Shown: one piece after another, positions 11,227 to 22,120 of the stretch
Layout of the letters: the number at the start of each line of letters is the position of its first letter
Position numbering within the stretch: the first letter of the stretch is position 1
The notes under the pieces: generated by a model
What the model was told of the DNA's origin: nothing
Seen by the model: the letters and a program-made list of their open reading frames with translations, nothing else
Databases searched by the model: none
Position numbers and translations under genes: made by a program
Source: Incurvaria masculella
Lineage: Eukaryota > Arthropoda > Insecta > Lepidoptera > Incurvariidae
NCBI GenBank assembly: GCA_946894095.1
Contig: OX335655.1
Span: 12,524,001-12,588,000, forward strand
DNA: 64,000 nucleotides
Reading direction: 5' to 3'

Positions 11227-11869
11227 ATAGTAAGAAGTTAAGAGCCAGCCAGTACTAAAACACACATATGTGCTTGGCGGCGGTGCCAAGGTGCCAAATC
11301 GTACCCCGTCATGGAGACGACGAAAACGTCAACAATACTAGGGTTTGCTTGCATGGCGCGATGATCAAGTTGTTCCATCTAACAGTTACAATAATTTTAG
11401 ACAACAGTTACATCATGTGGACATGTACTACAATGTAACATAGACGGATGGAGGCACAATCGGCGACGTTACTGTCTAAAATGTACAGAACTATGCAAAC
11501 GTAACCCCTAACTCAGGACGAGCAGGCCCCACCGTACATTCAGCAGGTTCCGGTATGTCCCTAGTCGCTTCTCCCCGACACGCCCCGGCGCTTCTCACAT
11601 CACCCCGCGGCCCTAATGTCTTCACCACAGTTACACTCACTCACACACACATACACTTTGTAGGCTCGTACGCCTTCTGCGCCCTCCAAACGTCAAGGCT
11701 ATCCTTCATAACGCCAACAGGCTGAAGGAAATTAGGTTGGGTAGGTGTATTCTAGGGTTAGGTTAGCTTCACTAAATCAGCCCCACATTTCCGGAATCAG
11801 GTCTGCGTAAAGCATTTCACCTCCCAGACCTCTTGTAGCCCCGCTGGGCTATAAGGAGGTTTAAAATAA
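11227..11869. other. Moderately GC-rich unique or repeat DNA upstream of LINE
   Basis: Contains a C/G-rich patch near 11520-11600, a short CACACA run and TAGGGTTAGGTTAG-like sequence near 11750. No open frame with a recognisable protein was found. It may be remnant transposon; the 5' boundary of the following LINE is not sharp. Confidence 0.35.
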
Positions 11870-13346
11870 AAGCAAAAGTGATTTCCCAGATAGCAAGATG
11901 ATTGACTGGTTTGATTCATACCTTCGTGGTCGTCATCAGTGTATCAGGATTGACAATGAATATTCTGACTGGGCTGATTTGACTGCTGGCGTTCCACAAG
12001 GTGGCGTGTTATCTCCTTTGCTGTTTTCCATCTTTATAAATCTGATCACGAATCTGCTTACTTCTCTCTACCACCTTTACGCCGATGACTTACAGTTGTA
12101 TTTGCATTGCTCCTTAGATAACCTGGCAGATACCGTATCTGAAATGAACGTGAACCTGGAACATATACTTACTTGGACAAAATCATTTGGCCTGCTGGTA
12201 AATCCTACCAAATCACAAGCCATAATAATAGGCAGCCCTAGACTTCTGTCGAAGGTTGATTACAGCACATTGCCAGCAGTGATCTACAATGGAGTTGTCA
12301 TACCATACTCCAAAACAGTCAAGAATTTAGGAATTTTCATTGACGAAACTTTATCGTGGGTGCCCCAGGTAAACGAGGTCAGCAGAAAAATCTTTGCCGC
12401 CGCCCACTCCTTAAAGCGCTTGCAGAATTTCCTCCCAGTCCGAACCAAAATTACTTTGGTGCAAACTCTCCTCTTTCCGATTTTGGACTACGCAGATGTT
12501 TGCTACTTGGATCTAACTGAAGTTCTCCTAGACAAGCTGGATCGTTTGCAGAATCTCTGCATTCGCTTCATATATGGTCTGCGTAAATATGACCATGTAT
12601 CGCAGTACCGTCGAGAGCTTAAATGGCTACCCATCCGTTTCCGAAGGAACTGTCATTTACTAATTCTTCTTTACGGAATTCTAAATAACCCTAACTCTCC
12701 TGAATATCTTCGTTCCCGGTTTATGAACCTCTCTTCACACGGTCTCCCTTTGCGATCTAGCAATGACAGTATCCTTGCGATTCCTCGCCATACGACGTGT
12801 TTTTTCTCTAACTCCTTTACTGTTCATGCCGCACGTCTGTGGAACTCGTTGCCCATCACAGTCCGCTCCTGTCAAACTATCAGCTCTTTCAAACTTAAAG
12901 TCAAGGAGTTTTACTTAAATGAAATGTAAAGATGATAATATGTTCTCACTGTATATATATATTTAATTTTATTGTCCTTCTAATAGTACTGATTTTAGAA
13001 TCAATGGTAATAGTTATTATAGGTTTTTTTTTTCCCTGGTTTGTGGATATAATAATATGTATTAGTGTATTGTATCATATATATTAGTATATTCAATTAT
13101 ATGTATAAATATGTATATATTATGGTATATGTATGTTTATGGAGTTAATTTTTTTTTTCTTTTCAAATTCTGGTGTGTCACCTACCTACAGATATTTCTA
13201 TTGCCTTTCCTCATCACCCCAAGGGTTGACTGGAAGAAATCACTCTTAGTGATAAGTCCGCCTTTGTGCAGTATTGTTGTTTTGCTGTATGTTTTCTCTG
13301 AAATTGTATTTTTGTTATGCACAATAAAGAATTTATTCATTCATTC
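11870..13346 (+). mobile_element. 5'-truncated Jockey/CR1-like LINE with 3' UTR
   Basis: Non-LTR retrotransposon copy of about 1.48 kb. It contains the second half of reverse transcriptase (11898-12929) and a 3' UTR running to a CAATAAAG hexamer region and an ATTC repeat tail (about 13322-13346). The AAGGGTTGACTGGAAGA and AAGTCCGCCTTTGTGCA blocks are, as I recall, typical of lepidopteran LINE 3' UTRs. The first supported RT residues are near 11877, so the copy is 5'-truncated. Its 3' end stops about 4 bp before the ATG of P450 copy 2. Confidence 0.8.
11898..12929 (+). CDS. LINE reverse transcriptase, C-terminal half
   Basis: A 343-codon open frame encoding the catalytic half of a non-LTR reverse transcriptase, used for target-primed reverse transcription. 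Visible features are GVPQGGVLSP at residues 31-40, the catalytic YADD at 61-64, the KTVKNLG...W region, then DYADVCY and a C-terminal LWNSLP...F block typical of the Jockey/CR1 superfamily. The endonuclease and the first RT motifs (fingers) are missing because of 5' truncation, so it cannot mobilise by itself. The frame has no stop or frameshift, which suggests a young copy. Residues before Met1 (DFPDSK) continue the homology, so the ATG is not the natural start. Confidence 0.85.
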   Translation: MIDWFDSYLRGRHQCIRIDNEYSDWADLTAGVPQGGVLSPLLFSIFINLITNLLTSLYHLYADDLQLYLHCSLDNLADTVSEMNVNLEHILTWTKSFGLLVNPTKSQAIIIGSPRLLSKVDYSTLPAVIYNGVVIPYSKTVKNLGIFIDETLSWVPQVNEVSRKIFAAAHSLKRLQNFLPVRTKITLVQTLLFPILDYADVCYLDLTEVLLDKLDRLQNLCIRFIYGLRKYDHVSQYRRELKWLPIRFRRNCHLLILLYGILNNPNSPEYLRSRFMNLSSHGLPLRSSNDSILAIPRHTTCFFSNSFTVHAARLWNSLPITVRSCQTISSFKLKVKEFYLNEM

Positions 13347-13349
13347 AAG

Positions 13350-16300
13350 ATGCTGGTGCTCATCTGGCTGGTGGCGGTGACGTCCGCGCTGTACCTGTAC
13401 ATGCGGCACCGCTACTCGCACTTCGAGCGGCGCGGCGTGCGCTCCCTGCCGACCGTACCGCTGCTTGGCAACCTCGCGCGCACCACCTTCCGTCTGGAGC
13501 ACTTCACGCGGTTCATCGAGAAACTATATAAAACCTACCCAGATGAAAGGTGGGTATAGGTATACGTACGTACGTAAATAGCATATTTATACATTGTGTG
13601 TAGCTGTGTGATGTGACTTTGTGAAGAGGAAAATGTTCCATGTTGAAGCTGCCGGGCAGCAACTTCTCATCAACCAGTGTGTCATTCAGCAGGTAGCAAT
13701 TAAATTACATCAGTTTTTGTAAATATTTTTCTTGTTATAGTAAATTAATCTTAAACAGCATTTTACAGCACACAGAACCTCCTCCTTTTGTGAAGTCGGT
13801 AAAAAGGATAAAAGTACCAAAGATGCTGATTATGATATGTGTATTGTGGAATTTGAGATTGTGAACCAGTTGGTGCTTTAAATGTTCATGACTATGAAAA
13901 TATTTTTATACGATAATATCATTATGCATAGATGATAATCAAGTCTCGCTCAAGATTTTTTTTTAAAAACATGATTTACGTTTCATTTCTATTGCTTTTT
14001 TCTTGTTTCACCAGAAGAATAATAATATAATATCCATGGGATATAACTCGCCAACATTTTTATTATTCTTGATTAATGAATTATTTTGGTTTCAAATTAA
14101 TAAAATTCAAACTGTCATTACCGATGTTTTATTATCGGTAAAAATAATGAACTGTTTTTGTTCTGGCCAGAATATCTCTCACCAAACTCAACTACAGAAC
14201 TTGCGTAAACAACATACAAGCCCCAGTGTTCAACTTAAATACAAATTTTGTTATCGGCTGTACGTTGATAACTTATACACAACAATGATAATATCGTATT
14301 TATTGTACATAATGTGGACATCTCAAAATAAAACTACCATCATCAGCGTAACATCAAATCAAACCGCAGCAGGATAATTAAGTTATCAACTTCTAGATCC
14401 GTGATAATCGTATTGATTTAAAATTACTAAGCACTAAACTATGTCCCATTGTTTTGAATTGTGGCTGAAAATAGACTGATAAACTTTATGAATCTATACT
14501 TAAATTATGGTATTTAGTCATAAGTGATAACATTTCGTAAATATTTACGTCCCATCAATATTAATATTATCTGCCATAGTCATGGAGGTGAAGAAATAAC
14601 ATTCTTCACCTCCATGGCCATAGTCCTTTCATCGCCAAATAAAACCAATAACTTTTTCTTTATATTATTGTTTTGCAGGTTCGTTGGTCACTACGAATTT
14701 CTAAGTCCAGTTGTCTTTCTGCGTGACCCCGAGCTGATCAAACTGGTGTGCGTGAAGGACTTCGATCATTTTCTGGACCACAGGATCAAGATAAACGAAG
14801 ATCACGATCCTCTCTTCGGAAAAAATCTTTTCTCCTTAAAAGGTACGACTCGATTTTTACAAAAATAAAAATACATCTAACTTTTTCTATTTGTGATCCA
14901 AACTTTTGAAAAGATTTTTTTTGAGCTAATTGCCATATTAATCAATGTATTTTTCTTAAATCTTTTTCTTAATTATGAGATGTAAATGTTTCTTCTTTAA
15001 ACAGGTCGTCATAATGGCAAAGATCTCATGTATTTGAATACGTTTAGATTTAAATGACTTTTTACTATACTTAATTTATAGGCCAAAAATGGCGTGATAT
15101 GCGCTCAACGCTAAGCCCTGCCTTCACCGGAGCAAAGATGCGCCACATGGTTCCTTTTATGGTAGACTGCGCAAGGGAGATGACCGAGTCCCTCAAAGAA
15201 GACATGAAGAAAAATAAAGGTATTAACAATGAATTAAATAACATTTACTAGCAACAAAGAGACGACAACCACTTGGCTAAAATTACATGATCGACCATAG
15301 GTCAAAACAGAGTCGCATGCAAGAATTTTGTAAACATTTTTGGGATCATTCAATAAATACTGATTATATTATCATACCCCTCGTCGGTTCTTGCTTTTTA
15401 TTCCATTTAGATTTTCTGCTGTTTGATGTTTTCTCTTCTCATTATTGCCTTTGTTTCTATAATTGCCTTGATTCTTATTAGATAGTTGATTTTGAATAGA
15501 ATATTTTTTTGTATCCAATTTCCCATGCATCAATGAGAGAGACAGAGATATATCAAGGAGGAAGGCAATCGAAAGAAAGGTGGACAATCTAGAACGAAAG
15601 TATTCAGGGGCATTGGCATTATTCAAAACCCCATAGAATAGATTCAAAATGTGACAGTTTCTCCATAGACGGATAAGTTTAGGCCGACAGTGAAATTTTG
15701 ATATTTGGTTATATTTGCGCAAGCCGAAAATATTTGCGAATACACAGTTTTTGCTAATACTCCAATTGGTCCAGAAGAGCGTCAGTCGAGTCTAATTCTG
15801 GAATAAATAGTCGTAACAGAAACTAAGATCAACGAAGAGTAGTAGTACTTTGTGATGTCACTTTGCATTACTTTGAGATTTCGTCCATTAAAATGTGCCA
15901 AAGTGATGTCACCCAGTAATACTTTTCGTTATTATGAGTTTCGACTGTTTATCTGAGCCTAAGTAGCAAACGTCCGCTTTATCGAGAATCGAAAGAGAGG
16001 GATTGCGAATGTGTAAGGTAAGTAAAAGAAGACGTAACCTTCTGTAAACGATGAGTGAGTGGAAGCAAAGATCTTCTTGCTCACCTCGTTGGCCTTGGAC
16101 ACCCATGAGATGTCAAAGGTTTAAAGAACAAACAATTTGTTCGTTATTCTGAAAACTCTTGCATTTCATAAATACTACGAATGTGCATGATGTGTGTCGA
16201 ATGCATAATTGAAATGGCAACGTTCAAATGTCTTGCTATTGGTTCTTGTCGCATAACTTAAATGAAACGTTGCAAACACATGCTTTCTTATCGTAGAATT

Positions 16301-19300
16301 AATTGGTTAAATTAAGTCATTTGTGGTGGTAACTGGCTATGATATGATGTGAAATACGTCGGACAAAACTGATTTAGATTCGGTAATACACGACGATGGT
16401 AAACAGCCTATTATGTTGCGGCCCGATAACAATCCTGATCTTTTTTTCATTTGCATCGGACCTACGGACAGTACTTGCGGTCGCTATGACAAAGTATACA
16501 TTTAAAAAAAAACATAGTTTTGTTTTTAAACTTAATACATTTTTGTAAACATTTGAATATGTTTCAATATCTATTTCAAGTACATACGATCAAAACTCAA
16601 CGAGATTATTTGTCCTTTCATAGCCCAATGAATAATGCTATCTTCTAATAATTTAAAATATCCAATGGCAAGATAAGTATTTTTTCAGGGAATTCACTGG
16701 AAATGGAGTTCAAAGATCTCTGCACTCGATTCAGTAGCGACGTGGTCGCCTCTTGCGCCTTCGGCCTCAAGGTTAACTCTCACACTGATAAGGACAACTA
16801 TTTCTACAAGAAGGGCAAGGTCGCATCTACCTTCACCTTCCGGCAGCTTCTCATGTTCTTTGGATTTACTTGCTTCCCTTATATCATGGATGTGAGTTGT
16901 CCTTTAAGAATTTTATAACAATGAATATTTTTCTCTGAATGTTTGAGATCTTTTTTATAGCTTTTGTATTTAAAGAATAAGAATATCTTTCCAATTATAT
17001 TATTGTGCTGCTAATAGTTAATCAAATGAAAAAACTTTTTTAAGCACCATATTTCTAGCAGTGAACGAAAACCACACCACCACAGAAAGATGGTACAGCT
17101 GCGTGTTTTTGAAGTAACGAAGCTAAAAAAAGTAATAATTTTCTTTCAGAAATTAAAGCTGACACTTTTCGCCCAGGAGACGATCGACTTCTTTCGTAAA
17201 ATCGTGAACGACACGATGCGCAACCGAGAAGAGAATAACATCCTGCGTCCTGACATGATCCACTTACTTATGGAAGCTAAGAAAGGTGCAAACTTACATT
17301 TGTGTCTATGGTAGCATTCTCCACTTATTCATCAAATTATTTATGAAAACGCCACTTACGCCATTAATATCATCGTTCGGAAAATGGTATAAACTCATCT
17401 TGGTTTCTTAATTCAGGTAACTTGAGCCACGAAAAGAAAATTGATGACGACGCAGGATTTGCAACTGTGAAAGAGTCAGCAGTTGGGTTATCTACAACAC
17501 GAAGAGGTAATTTATTTTACCTGCATATATAAATAGAAGTGGTTCAATATATATCCAGGCATTATCACGATATTTTGCCGAAGCAGTAGGTAAAGGCGAG
17601 CGGGCTAGGAGCTAGGCGGGGGCTAGGAGCAGCTCGTAACCTAGTGGCGCGGGGACTGGCCTAGCGTACCAGAGGCCTGGGTTCAATTCCAACATGCACC
17701 AATTTCTCTCTCCGAGTTCGATAAGTGCATTACGTCACGAATGCGAGCTGCTCCATGGTTCGGAATCAATGTAAAACTGTAGGTGCCCTTGCCTACTAGG
17801 TGCTATGGTTTAAGCCCACCCGAGTTGGTACCATCACATTGGATGAAAATATGGTCAAAGCGGCGATGAAAAATTGTCCGTGTTTTCCATCCAGTTCAAT
17901 GTAGCCGTGCTCATAAAGGGAAGGTCATGACATGGCACCTAATTCCTTCGGGAATGTGGTATATTTGGCTAATATCATAACGGTAGTCAGTGGTATTAGC
18001 TATCCATGTCAGTTAGCATAAAAAAAGACAGGGCTACGATGCAGAACGACCACTACCACCGAAGAAAAAGGAGAAGTAGCATGGGGTCGATATCGCAACT
18101 CCACCGAATGTACCAAGTGTCCATATAATCGTATGGAAAGACGGCGTCGTGTGACACACAGTTCAAACATCGCCACTGTGTGCAATATTCAAATGGCATC
18201 AGCCTAACCGCCACATATTGGACTTTGATCCATATACGTTTTCCTTTCAAATACCAATGCCTATTGCGGCAGTGGGGGTGATGCACTTTATACTCCCGTA
18301 GTGTTCCCAAAGTTCCCACCCACACAAACCCTCCAATACGTCTTCGACCACGGCATGCACGTAAAATTTGAGCTGAAAGTTTTATAAAATTGGAGACAAC
18401 GGGCCTCACAGTAGGTGCGCTAGGCATATATCCCGCCCATTTGATTTGAGATCACAATACACTTATATTTGTTCAATTTCTAACTGGTAGAATTCACTTC
18501 AAAATATTTTGGGGGTCAAACATCAATATAACTCAACATCATTCCAACCTTCTCATTTCAGTGTGGACCGATGACGACCTAATAGCTCAGGCGGTGCTAT
18601 TCTTCATCGCCGGCTTCGACACAGTGGCTACCGTGATGACATTCCTGCTGTACGAGCTCGCCCTCAACCCTCACGTGCAGGACAAACTGGTTCAAGAGGT
18701 GGATCGGGAGAGGAAGCAGCGAGCAGGCGAAGAACTGACCTTCAAAGACATCCAAGAATTAAAATATTTGGACATGGTTGTTTCTGGTACTTGTGCATTT
18801 CACAATTTAATTTATCAATCCAAATATGTGTCATTGTTATCGATGCACTTTCACCAGTTAATGGGAACGTCATTTACTAAAAAAATCTAGGAGCGTGAAT
18901 CAATCATTTCTTTGAAGGCGATTTCGACTGCCTCATCGGAATAGCATTTTTTCCTTGCAAAAACCTATCTAAGGTCGGAAAAAGTGCAAAAATCTGTTTG
19001 AGTCGGTGGGTGAAACTTTCCAGTCGCAGCTGCTCCAATTTAACAACCGTTTGTTGTGCAGGGTCTCGCCCACTGCTTCTTCAGGACAACGTATCGAACG
19101 TTGTCGAGAGCAATTGACCAGTTTGTTATGGCGAACTTTTCCTTCATAGTTTTCAATAGTAAGCAATAGGTAGATAGTATTGTTTGACCAGATCCCAAGA
19201 AGGTGTGTGGTGTATGGAAGTGAATAACACCAGCACTGGTCCACCAAGCACTCGCTCTATTTTTCAAATACATTTTCGTCTAAGCTAATTTTAGGCTGGT

Positions 19301-22046
19301 TCACTAGGGTTGAGCCATTATGGTGAACTTTCTGATAATTGTATAATATCATTTTTTCATGACACACGGCTATTTGAGTTACGGGGTGCTCTTCATAATT
19401 GTGCCGTCTGACTCGGCACATGTTTCTGATGTGGTCCACTTATTGTATGCAGTACCCTCATTTCTAGGATTTCACTTCCCAATTTGGAGCTAATCAATTA
19501 AGAACTCTGACATGGTTTGAGATCGGTCCGCTTCCAATGTTTTTTTTATTTTTTATTTTAGACTAGCGTTTCAGGCCTTCCACGGAAGGTATTTTTAAAT
19601 AAAACTTTCCAGAACGGAAACGTTTGAACCTAAAAGGCATCGTGAGTTGATTTGCGGTCGTTCATTTCATTAATTTTTCAGTCTGTATCTGCTCCATCAG
19701 TTCCACGGCAGAACTTACTTTAAAAAAAAACAAAAAAAAACTGATTTCTTTGTTATCTCATAGATGCCATTGTGAGAACTGAAGCTAATTGAAATCGGAT
19801 GCACCATGGAAAGCACCAGCTTTCAAATAATCAAAAAAATCCAAGAATCATCAAAATCGGTCTACCCAGTAGAAAGTTCTGAGGTAACAAACATAAAAAA
19901 AACCAGTCGGATTGAGAACCTCATAGATTGATGTGATAATATTATTTCTTTTAACAATAACACTGCCTATCCTGACACCCCGTTAAATGATTTTTGGACG
20001 TTGATTACTAAGCCTCTTTGAACAATTATTGATTAATTATAAATGAAATGAAATGAAATGAAAATGAAATGAAAAATGAAATGAAAATATTCTTTATTGC
20101 TTACAACTATTACAAAGTATGCAAAGGCGAGCTGTAATGATAGTATCTTTAGGTACACCCTTCAATCTTTTTGTTCACGTGTTAATCATTCTTTGCAGAG
20201 TTACTTCGAAAGTGGAGCCCAGGGGTGGCTGCTGACCGCATCTGCATCAAACCCTACAATCTTGGCAAGCCCAACCCTAAATCCACGCAAGATTATATCG
20301 TACGTCATATTTTTTCTCATTTCAAAATTATTTAAAATAAAAATATTTAGTTCAATTGATTCGAGCATTAATTATAAATGAACTTCTTCAGGTACCTACA
20401 ATTACATTCATTAATTTGAGTTTCAGCGACATCTACATTTGAAGCATTGTAATCAGATTTTAAAAATTGAATATTTTCTTTTGTCAATATCCGTACTTTT
20501 TTATGTTTTGTATAGAGATATCTATAATTGGCTTTGTTTGGTTTTTTTTGTGTGTACAACTATTACTATGTGCTGTTAATTTTTTTAAATAAAATAAAAA
20601 ATAAAATCAATACATTTTAACCATCAAAATCTTTGTTTACAGGTACAGCCCGGCCAAGGTGTCTTTGTTCCAGTATGGGCGATCCATCACGACCCCAAGT
20701 ACTATCCAGACCCCGAGAAGTTCGATCCCGAGAGGTTCTCTGATGAGAACAAACACAACATCAATCAGGATACTTACCTGCCGTTCGGAATAGGACCCAG
20801 GAATTGCATTGGTTTGTACCTTAATCTGTCATGGCATCTTATGCCAAGATTTATCGAATGTGTGTGTCGACGATATTGCACGACGTTTCGGACCAAGCGT
20901 TGGACCTTTGAGTAAGCCGTTACAGTGTCAGGATCACTAATATTTTTTAAGAAACTAGACATGGATGCCACACCCACTGTCATTCCCGGTGGAATTAGTG
21001 GCTATGCCAGTACCGTCTCTTTATAATCACGATTACATTGAACTTGATGGAAAACATGGACAATATTTCATTGCCCCTACGAGGCTTAACGATGAGAGGG
21101 TATAATCAAGCCGAGCGAACGGACATAGATTTTGGATGGATTTCGAACCATGGAATGCCTCGCGTTTGTGATGAAATGCACTTTTAGATCTCAGAATGAG
21201 AAAGAAAGCGGTGCAGGAACGGGGCGGGCAACAAATCCATTTCCTCTGTCATGGAAAGCGAAAGCCTTGAGCTACCAGCCGCCGCAACATTTTTTGCTAC
21301 TTAATTCTAAATATTATAGTAAGCTTCTCTCAAAAATCAAGCCTTTCGTAATATTCACCTTTTCAGTCCTAGGATGAAGTGCCCCTTATTTCTGAACAGC
21401 AAATGGTTCTATCATATTATTTTTTAACCCTGCGTACCCTGCGTGCATTCTCTTAAGAGGGTCGTATCAAAAATCGTGATCAAAATTTTTTATTATTTCT
21501 AATATACTTTTTAGATATAAAATTATTTTTTGCTTTAGTTTTGTTAAGTTTTGTTTATTGTTTTAATTTCTACTGGAAAATATACATTTTTACATAAAAT
21601 AAAAACACACGGATATAGAATCTTCTCTAAATAATCAATGATTAAAATCTGACAAACCGTTAGGACCTGGAAGACGATTTCGCTATTTTAATGTAGGTAT
21701 TTCGCAGTCGCTGTGTAAAATTGTGCAAAAAGGAAGTATTACTTCAAACTTTCAAATCTCCGAGCCCCGCTTCACGAGAGTCTTAATCGAATTCAATTAG
21801 CGAAACGACTGGAACTGGTTAATTCAAATACAAATATTCAATAGATAGAGTATCCAATAGATGACGTGGTTTTGCGCAGGCTCCCGGTTCGCGCTGATGG
21901 AGGTGAAGATCCTGGTACACCAGCTCCTGTCGCAGTTCCTGGTGGTACCCAGCGCCAGGACACCCATCCCCATCCGTCTCGCCACGGACACCTTCAACCT
22001 CAAGATGGACGGCGGCCACTGGCTCAAACTGCAGCTTCGTACTTAG
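13350..22046 (+). CDS. CYP9-family cytochrome P450, copy 2 (intact, 10 exons)
   Basis: Microsomal P450 monooxygenase that oxidises lipophilic substrates with electrons from P450 reductase; insect CYP9s are mostly xenobiotic-metabolising. Exons: 13350-13549, 14679-14842, 15082-15219, 16689-16891, 17150-17285, 17417-17506, 18562-18786, 20199-20299, 20643-20811, 21880-22046. The coding length is 1593 nt (530 residues), the usual CYP9 size. Seen in the protein: an N-terminal membrane anchor (about residues 2-18), proline-rich LPTVPLLG hinge, WRDMR (125-129), AGFDT in the I helix (327-331), ELLR as ExxR (386-389), PERF (448-451), and haem loop FGIGPRNCIG with axial Cys474. All introns are GT-AG. 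The start is chosen because it gives the full anchor. The region just upstream is LINE sequence, not an ordinary 5' UTR. The subfamily (9A or a relative) cannot be fixed without a search. Confidence 0.92.
14581..14616. repeat. Hairpin: CATGGAGGTGAAGAA inverted repeat
   Basis: A perfect 15-bp inverted repeat with a 6-base loop in intron 1 of P450 copy 2. Closely similar hairpins occur at 3780-3803 and 63948-63978, the latter two beside or within LINE fragments. Confidence 0.75.
15545..16120 (-). mobile_element. LINE fragment interrupted by a palindromic MITE (P450 copy 2, intron 3)
   Basis: The minus strand near 15550-15722 encodes WRNCHILNLFYGVLNN and PEYFRSR, and 15909-16106 encodes LDKADVCYLGS. 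Both match the RT C-terminus of the LINE at 11898-12929, so they are parts of one decayed copy. The segment between them, about 15797-15965, is a separate inverted-repeat element. Confidence 0.65.
15797..15965. mobile_element. MITE-C (palindromic, AAATAGTCGTAACAGAAACT ends)
   Basis: Begins GGAATAAATAGTCGTAACAG and returns near 15940 as a complementary GAGTTTCGACTGTTTATCT end, with GTGATGTCAC-type inverted blocks inside. Related pieces lie at about 45977-46103 and 61670-61760. Confidence 0.55.
17629..18027 (+). mobile_element. SINE with tRNA-like head (P450 copy 2, intron 6)
   Basis: Full-length copy of about 400 bp. Its head CTCGTAACCTAGTGGCGCGG contains a box A-like element and GGGTTCAATTCC a box B; the body has GGTTCGGAATC and a GGTGCTATGGTTTAAGCCC block, and the A-rich tail follows GTTAGCATAAAAAAAG. 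A short CTAGGAGC direct repeat lies just before it (17604-17630). The matching intron of copy 1 (about 2500-2540) has no insert, so it postdates the duplication. Confidence 0.85.
19738..19925 (+). repeat. Dispersed repeat (GAAAGTTCTGAGGTAACAAA family)
   Basis: Shares AATCGGT(C/T)(T/C)ACCCAG, GAAAGTTCTGAGGTAACAAA and GGATTGAGAACCTC blocks with 62610-62780. A short relative of the end (GAACCTCCTCCTTTTGTGAA) lies near 13776. Probably the 3' end of a retroelement common in Lepidoptera; exact class not determined. Confidence 0.55.
20043..20090 (+). repeat. (AAATG)n microsatellite
   Basis: Imperfect run of AAATG/AAAATG units in intron 7 of P450 copy 2. It is simple sequence with no other signal. 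Confidence 0.8.
20954..21262 (-). mobile_element. Old diverged SINE copy (P450 copy 2, intron 9)
   Basis: Positional counterpart of the copy at 5525-5835: the same reverse orientation, the same TTTCGAACCATGGAATGCCTC block and the same truncated far end, with paralogue-specific indels. It marks an insertion older than the P450 duplication. Confidence 0.7.
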
Positions 22047-22114
22047 AATGTCATTTTTTGCATTTCCATTGTTGGTGTCCTCATTTATATTAGTTTTTGT
22101 AATATTTTTGTTCA

Positions 22115-22120
22115 AATAAA
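22115..22120 (+). terminator. Polyadenylation signal, P450 copy 2
   Basis: AATAAA 69 bases after the TAG stop codon. Canonical hexamer in A/T-rich DNA. Confidence 0.5.

Noticed and set aside
17640..17700. tRNA gene-like box A and box B sequences
   Set aside because: They head a repeated SINE with body and A-tail, occur at least seven times in the window, and do not fold into an intact tRNA by eye.
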